Part shown: piece by piece, positions 60,306-64,000 of the stretch
How the letters are laid out: every line of letters starts with the position of its first letter
Position numbering within the stretch: position 1 is the first letter of the stretch
Assembly (NCBI GenBank): GCA_964035015.1
Contig: OZ036007.1
Span: 3,587,968-3,651,967, forward strand
Source of the DNA: Corallium rubrum
Lineage: Eukaryota; Cnidaria; Anthozoa; Scleralcyonacea; Coralliidae
DNA: 64,000 nucleotides
Reading direction: 5' to 3'
Notes under the pieces: model-generated
Seen by the model: only the letters and a program-made list of their open reading frames with translations
Database searches by the model: none
What the model was told of the DNA's origin: nothing
Program-made: the position numbers and the translations under genes

Positions 60306-60665
60306 AATCAACCTATTGCTCGGGTGAAGTCATATAAGCTGTCAGGAGTTTGGCTTGACGATGATATGAAGTGGTCCACGAATACTGAATACATTACCAA
60401 AAAAGCGGCTAAACGGCTTTACTTGTTAAAGATCCTTAAGAATTATGGCGCGTCTAAAAATGATCTAAGTCCTTTTATTGCGCTGTCATAAGGTCTACCC
60501 TCGAGTATGGAGCTCAAGTGTGGCATGGAAACCTGACCCAAGAACAATGTAACAATATTGAAAGAATCCAAAAACGAGCGCTTAGGATTATCCATCCTGA
60601 ATATGGTACAATGAAGGGTTATGAAGCCCTAAAGGAAAGTAAGCTGAAACCACTAAGGAGGTGTT
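60306..60665 (+). pseudogene. Reverse transcriptase fragment 3 (C-terminal part)
   Basis: It contains YKLSGVWLDDDMKWSTN, KRLYLLKILKNYG and, after a one-base frame change near 60490, YGAQVWHGNLT and NIERIQKRALRIIHPEYG, the usual C-terminal region of CR1/Jockey-type elements. It is truncated at about 60665 by a G/C-rich foldback. Confidence 0.85.
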
Positions 60666-60674
60666 CATATGATC

Positions 60675-61490
60675 CCGGTGTCCCAGGAAGTCCGTCCCGC
60701 CGTAATATCGCCCCCCCCCCGGGGGGCGAATTTCCTAGGAATATCGCCCCCCCCCCCGGGGGCGAATTTCCTAGGAATATCGCCCCCCTTTAGGAATTTC
60801 GCCCTCCCCCTTTTAGTCGCAAAACATAAATCGCCCAAATTGGCAAACATTTATATTGCCAACAACACATGGAAGCCAGTCGAGATAAAACTACTACGGC
60901 AACGTGTTTGAACAATTCATTTCGGCAGTTAACCACCTCAGTTTCACTTTAAAATAAAATAAAATATAATATGAAAGTATAACAAACTAACCGATGAAAG
61001 GAATTTTTTTCTTCCGAAAGAAATTTTGGCAAAATACACTTTTGGCCGAAAGGACATTTCACCGAAAGAGCATTCCTTATTTCTGTGTGCCACGATGAGT
61101 CATCGTTGATACAAAGAACGTTTGCAAACGACGTCGGTTCCCAAGAGTAATTTTCACGTCGTCGTGACTCTGTTGACAACGTGAAAAAGCATTTTCACGT
61201 TGCATAGACAACGCGGAACCCGAGTCACTACAGAAGCCTTGGGAAAGTTTAACTTTACTTTCGCGACTAACATAGATTGAACAAGTTTTTCCTCAAGAAT
61301 TTAAGAACAGAATGAGTCCGTGCGATTATGAATGTATAAATCGAAATCGAGAAGGGGGGGGGGGCGAAATTCCTAAAGGGGGGCGATATTCCTAGGAAAT
61401 TCGTCCTCCGGGAGGGCGAGATTCCTAGGAAATTCCCCCCCCCCCCCCCCATGGGCAGGGGGGCGAATTTCCTGTGACACCGGTAAGCGG
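60675..61490. mobile_element. G/C-rich foldback element with tandem sub-repeats in its arms
   Basis: The left arm (60675-60820) starts CCGGTGTCCCAGGAA and the right arm (61340-61487) ends TTCCTGTGACACCGG. Each arm has 2-3 tandem copies of a ~40-bp unit made of a C- or G-homopolymer run and GAATTTCCTAGGAATATCG. The centre (60830-61330) is ordinary sequence with a short inverted pair (CGTTTGCAAACG, AATTTTCACG). Confidence 0.75.
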
Positions 61491-61549
61491 GATGGCCCGG
61501 TAAGCAAAACGAAGTCTGTTTTGTGTTCATATGGTAAGCACGGATGGCG

Positions 61550-61945
61550 TGTGCTGTTAGGGCGCTGCCTCTCACCAATAGTTAAGCCCGGTTGAACGGG
61601 GTTAGTACTTGGATGGGTGACCGTCTGGGAACAGCCCCGTTCTCGAGCTGGGGACTTATGTGAGTAGAGTTTAGTTGGTCTCTCCTGTGCTCCGAGGGTT
61701 TTTCGCCGGGTTCTCCGGTTTTCCTCCCTCCGTAAAATCAACACCTAGGGCTTAGTTGGAATCCGTGGTCTGAACTGTGTCGTATGGCGGCTGCTTAAAG
61801 CGCCTTTGATATGCCTCGACACGGCCACATTGAAAAATCCTTAGGAGTATTCTAAAGAGTGTAATGCGCACATGAACATGCATATTGAAATGTAATATGC
61901 GCAATATAAATTAAATTACTATTATTACTATTATTACTATTTTCA
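61550..61945 (+). mobile_element. 5S rRNA-derived SINE (SINE3-type)
   Basis: 61581-61631 resembles the 5S rRNA internal promoter: GTTAAGC, GGTTAGTACTTGGATGGG and TGACCGTCTGGGAA. A body with TTCTCCGGTTTTCCTCCCTCC and a tail of ATTATTACT repeats (about 61915-61943) follow. The 5' end of 5S is missing or diverged, so this is a SINE head rather than a 5S gene. Confidence 0.8.
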
Positions 61946-62442
61946 TCCCGCCTACCGAGGAGAAATCATGACTAAAATTAGCTTGTCTGATGATCCGTGA
62001 CTAGACATCAGCCATCAAAGATCGCAGTTTTGTCGTATTGCGCATGTTTGTATGCTTCATAATCAATCCTTTTATTATACAATTGTGATTTATATGCCAA
62101 TAAACAATAAAATCTTCAACTATCCTTAATTCCATAAAAAAGAACTAACTTTTGTCCTTAATGACTTCATCCAGGTAAGCGGGACGATGTGTTCATATGG
62201 GAAAATTTCATCCCGCCTACTTACGATCTCGGCACACGTTGCCGAGATCTCGGTAAGCGGGCCAGCCCGCTTTCTCATATGAACGCAAAGCAAATTTTTA
62301 TATGAAAATAACTACGAGGCGAGATCCCCACTAAGCGGGCCAGCCACTAAAAGAGCGAAGGAATGACCTATGCATTGACCTCATCAAGAATATGTTACAG
62401 CCCACACATAAATTACATGAATCGAAATATAGTAAGGTTAGA
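61946..62442. other. Intron 3 stretch with inverted CCCGC/GCGGG pieces
   Basis: It holds repeated pieces such as TTTCATCCCGCCTAC (61942 and 62208) and GGTAAGCGGGCCAGCC (62252 and near 62334). They resemble GGTAAGCGGGATGGCC at about 61490, suggesting fragments of another inverted-repeat element around the 5S SINE. Boundaries were not resolved. Confidence 0.4.
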
Positions 62443-62513
62443 TATACTGCCGAAACAGAGAACGTAGGAGTCTAACGTTTCGAGCGAAGGCCCTTCGTCA
62501 GAGAGAAACGTGG
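62443..62513 (-). repeat. GAAGGGCCTTCG tag, single copy
   Basis: On the minus strand it reads CTGACGAAGGGCCTTCGC, then TCGAAACGTTAGACTCC and TACGTTCTCTGTTTCGGCAG. It is the half-palindrome version of the 52668-52840 repeat. Confidence 0.75.
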
Positions 62514-62844
62514 TCTACTACCAGACAAACATTCGAACATAAAAATGAGGGAAACTATATAGAGCGAACATTTATAAAATTTATAACTTCTTTTGTAGAA
62601 CTGAATGTTTTAAATGTAGTCCCTTAGTTTATTCAATTGATAGATACAACGAAAGTACAGATTCATAGTTTTGATATAAGTTTTACTATAGCTTTTTTAG
62701 ATTAGTGGTTTTAGATTTTATTTATGTTACATATGAACTTGTAAGCACATAATAATTTAGCTGTATTTTGCTATTGAAATGTGTTCAATAAACCATTACC
62801 ATTTCAGATTATACTAATTTTCACATATTCTGGGGGGGGGGGGA

Positions 62845-62938
62845 GCCCCCGGGCCTGTAGGTACCCCCGGGCCTGTAGGTACCCCCGGGCCTGTAGGTAC
62901 CCCCGGGCCTGTAGGTACCCCCGGGCCTGTAGGTACCC
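62845..62938. repeat. 18-bp minisatellite, five copies
   Basis: The unit GTAGGTACCCCCGGGCCT is repeated head to tail with no visible change, after a run of 12 G. It lies just inside the right inverted CAGGGTTCTGCCCA copy. Confidence 0.95.
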
Positions 62939-62954
62939 GGCACTCACATGCTCC

Positions 62955-62968
62955 TGGGCAGAACCCTG
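62955..62968 (-). repeat. Inverted terminal-like repeat, right copy
   Basis: TGGGCAGAACCCTG is the exact inverse of 57430-57443 and is preceded by ACCCGGCACTC, which matches the left copy's neighbourhood. Confidence 0.5.
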
Positions 62969-63090
62969 CAAAGTGCCATTTTCTGAGGCTCATTACAATT
63001 TAACAACTGAAACATTTTGTTCATTTCAACACTGGCAGAGTAGAAGAAATACTTCTCCTGTGTTAACAATTGTCTGTCTTTGTCTCCCAG

Positions 63091-63335
63091 ATTTTTTCCA
63101 CGCTGGAAGGAGTGGGAAGAAATGCAAGCCACTACCATGCAGTTTTCGTTGGATGAGGACCAATGGGAGCAGGACTGGGCTTCAGTTCTGAGCCTAGCCA
63201 GCCAGCCAGGAACCTCATTAGAACAGACGCACGTGTTTGCTCTGGCCCATATTGTTCGTAGACCAATTATTATTTACGGTGTGAAGTTTGTTCGAAGTTT
63301 TCGGGGTGAGACTCTTGGATTAGCACGTTTTCAAG
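63091..63335 (+). CDS. ZRANB1: ZRANB1 exon 4 (OTU domain, continues beyond the window)
   Basis: It encodes FFPRWKEWEEMQ, then SLDEDQWEQDWASVLSLAS, QPGTSLEQTHVFALAHI, RRPIIIYGVKF and RSFRGETLGLARFQG. This is the conserved OTU segment just before the VYLPLLW region in vertebrate TRABID. The acceptor is tgtctcccag|A, completing the AG of exon 3 to give Arg, and the donor is TTCAAG|gtaggt. The catalytic histidine (GHFSAL region) is encoded downstream of the window, so catalytic integrity cannot be judged fully here. Joined coding so far: 53723-54866, 56042-56113, 56758-56953, 63091-63335. Confidence 0.94.
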
Positions 63336-63375
63336 GTAGGTGTTAGCATGGGTGGTGGAACCAGCACTGTCTTAA

Positions 63376-63857
63376 AGTGTATATGAAACGAAAATTAAGT
63401 TTGTCTTATTTGAAAGAACGCTTAAAATAATGGGGAATATCAATTTACAGCTTTTTCATATTTTACTTAGTTCTTGAGATATTTAGACTTAAGTGAAATT
63501 CAAATGAGATAACTTATGGTTCGTTTTTTTCTAATTAACATATTCGAAAATCGTGAATATTTTTAAGATTATTGATCAAAATCACTTGTAACTTGTCTTT
63601 CATGTTTAGTTGCATGAACTGTAGCAATATGCAAAGTTTCAAGTGATTTTGTTCAATAATCTTAAACATATTCGCGATTTCCGAATATGTTAATTAGTGA
63701 AAAAACGAACCATAAGTTATCTCATTTGAATATCGCATAAGTCTAAATATCTCAAGAGCTAAGTAAAATATGAAAAAGCTGTATATTGATATTCCCCATT
63801 ATTTTAAGAGTTCTTTCAAATAAGACAAACTTAATTTTAGTTTCATATATATACACT
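63376..63857. mobile_element. TTAA-flanked palindromic MITE in ZRANB1 intron 4
   Basis: The ends are AGTGTATATGAAAC and GTTTCATATATATACACT, and nearly the whole 482 bp is one imperfect palindrome centred near 63620. It is flanked by TTAA (63372-63375 and 63858-63861). The AGTG terminus is shared with the TTAA element at 8261, although the interiors differ. Confidence 0.9.
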
Positions 63858-64000
63858 TTAACCAACCGCATCCGTCCTTTATACGTCCTTTGTAAAGAAG
63901 GCCAAGCTTGCAAACGTACCACATGTATACGTGCAACTTATCCTATCACTTTAACTACTTCTCATATGCAAACGCTACCATTTTAGCTCTCCATCTGGGC

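Noticed and set aside
61581-61631. 5S rRNA gene
   Set aside because: Only the internal promoter part of 5S is recognisable and it is fused to a SINE body with a microsatellite tail.

Overview
The window is AT-rich animal nuclear DNA. Intron-containing genes, 5S- and tRNA-derived SINEs, hAT, TTAA-type and Harbinger-like foldback elements and Penelope-type sequence tags all fit an early-branching metazoan. A cnidarian, perhaps an anthozoan, is my best guess, but the species is not recognised. There is one clear host gene: the 5' two thirds of a ZRANB1/TRABID deubiquitinase (three NZF zinc fingers, ankyrin-type ubiquitin-binding domain, OTU cysteine region) on the + strand from 53.7 kb, running off the right edge.

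Layout. 1-8.1 kb: intergenic sequence with several foldback elements, a tRNA-derived SINE, a ZBED-type hAT remnant and a hAT-like MITE; no host gene recognised. 8.1-52.0 kb: a head-to-tail array of five ~6.6-8.2 kb units (U1-U5) plus a diverged partial copy (U0). The units carry no recognisable protein gene. They do carry CAA/CAG-rich blocks, AT microsatellites and two copies per unit of a conserved stem-loop motif (10 copies). The two sub-types of that motif differ by three compensatory base-pair changes. Shared insertions sort the units left to right: U1 lacks a Harbinger-like MITE present in U2-U5, and U3-U5 share a further small duplication absent from U2. Unit U3 is interrupted by a 6386-bp DNA transposon with perfect 16-bp ends, a 3-bp ATG target duplication and a near-intact transposase gene of two exons. 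The transposase has N-terminal Cys/His modules, a candidate DDE-type core, a complete XPG/FEN1-like nuclease and a C-terminal eight-cysteine CXC-like finger. I assign it to the Academ superfamily. Unit U5 carries a tandem tRNA-SINE inside a TA microsatellite and a hAT-like MITE.

52.0-64 kb: a 173-bp perfect-style palindrome, a promoter zone with three TGACGTCA sites, then ZRANB1 exons 1-4. Introns 1-4 hold many nested elements. Intron 3 (6.1 kb) holds a non-LTR retrotransposon broken by a hAT element and a TTAA-flanked MITE, a G/C-rich foldback, a 5S-derived SINE and minisatellites.

Because the array units are paralogous, several insertions have an empty site in a neighbouring unit. This lets insertion ends, target duplications and relative ages be read directly from this window.
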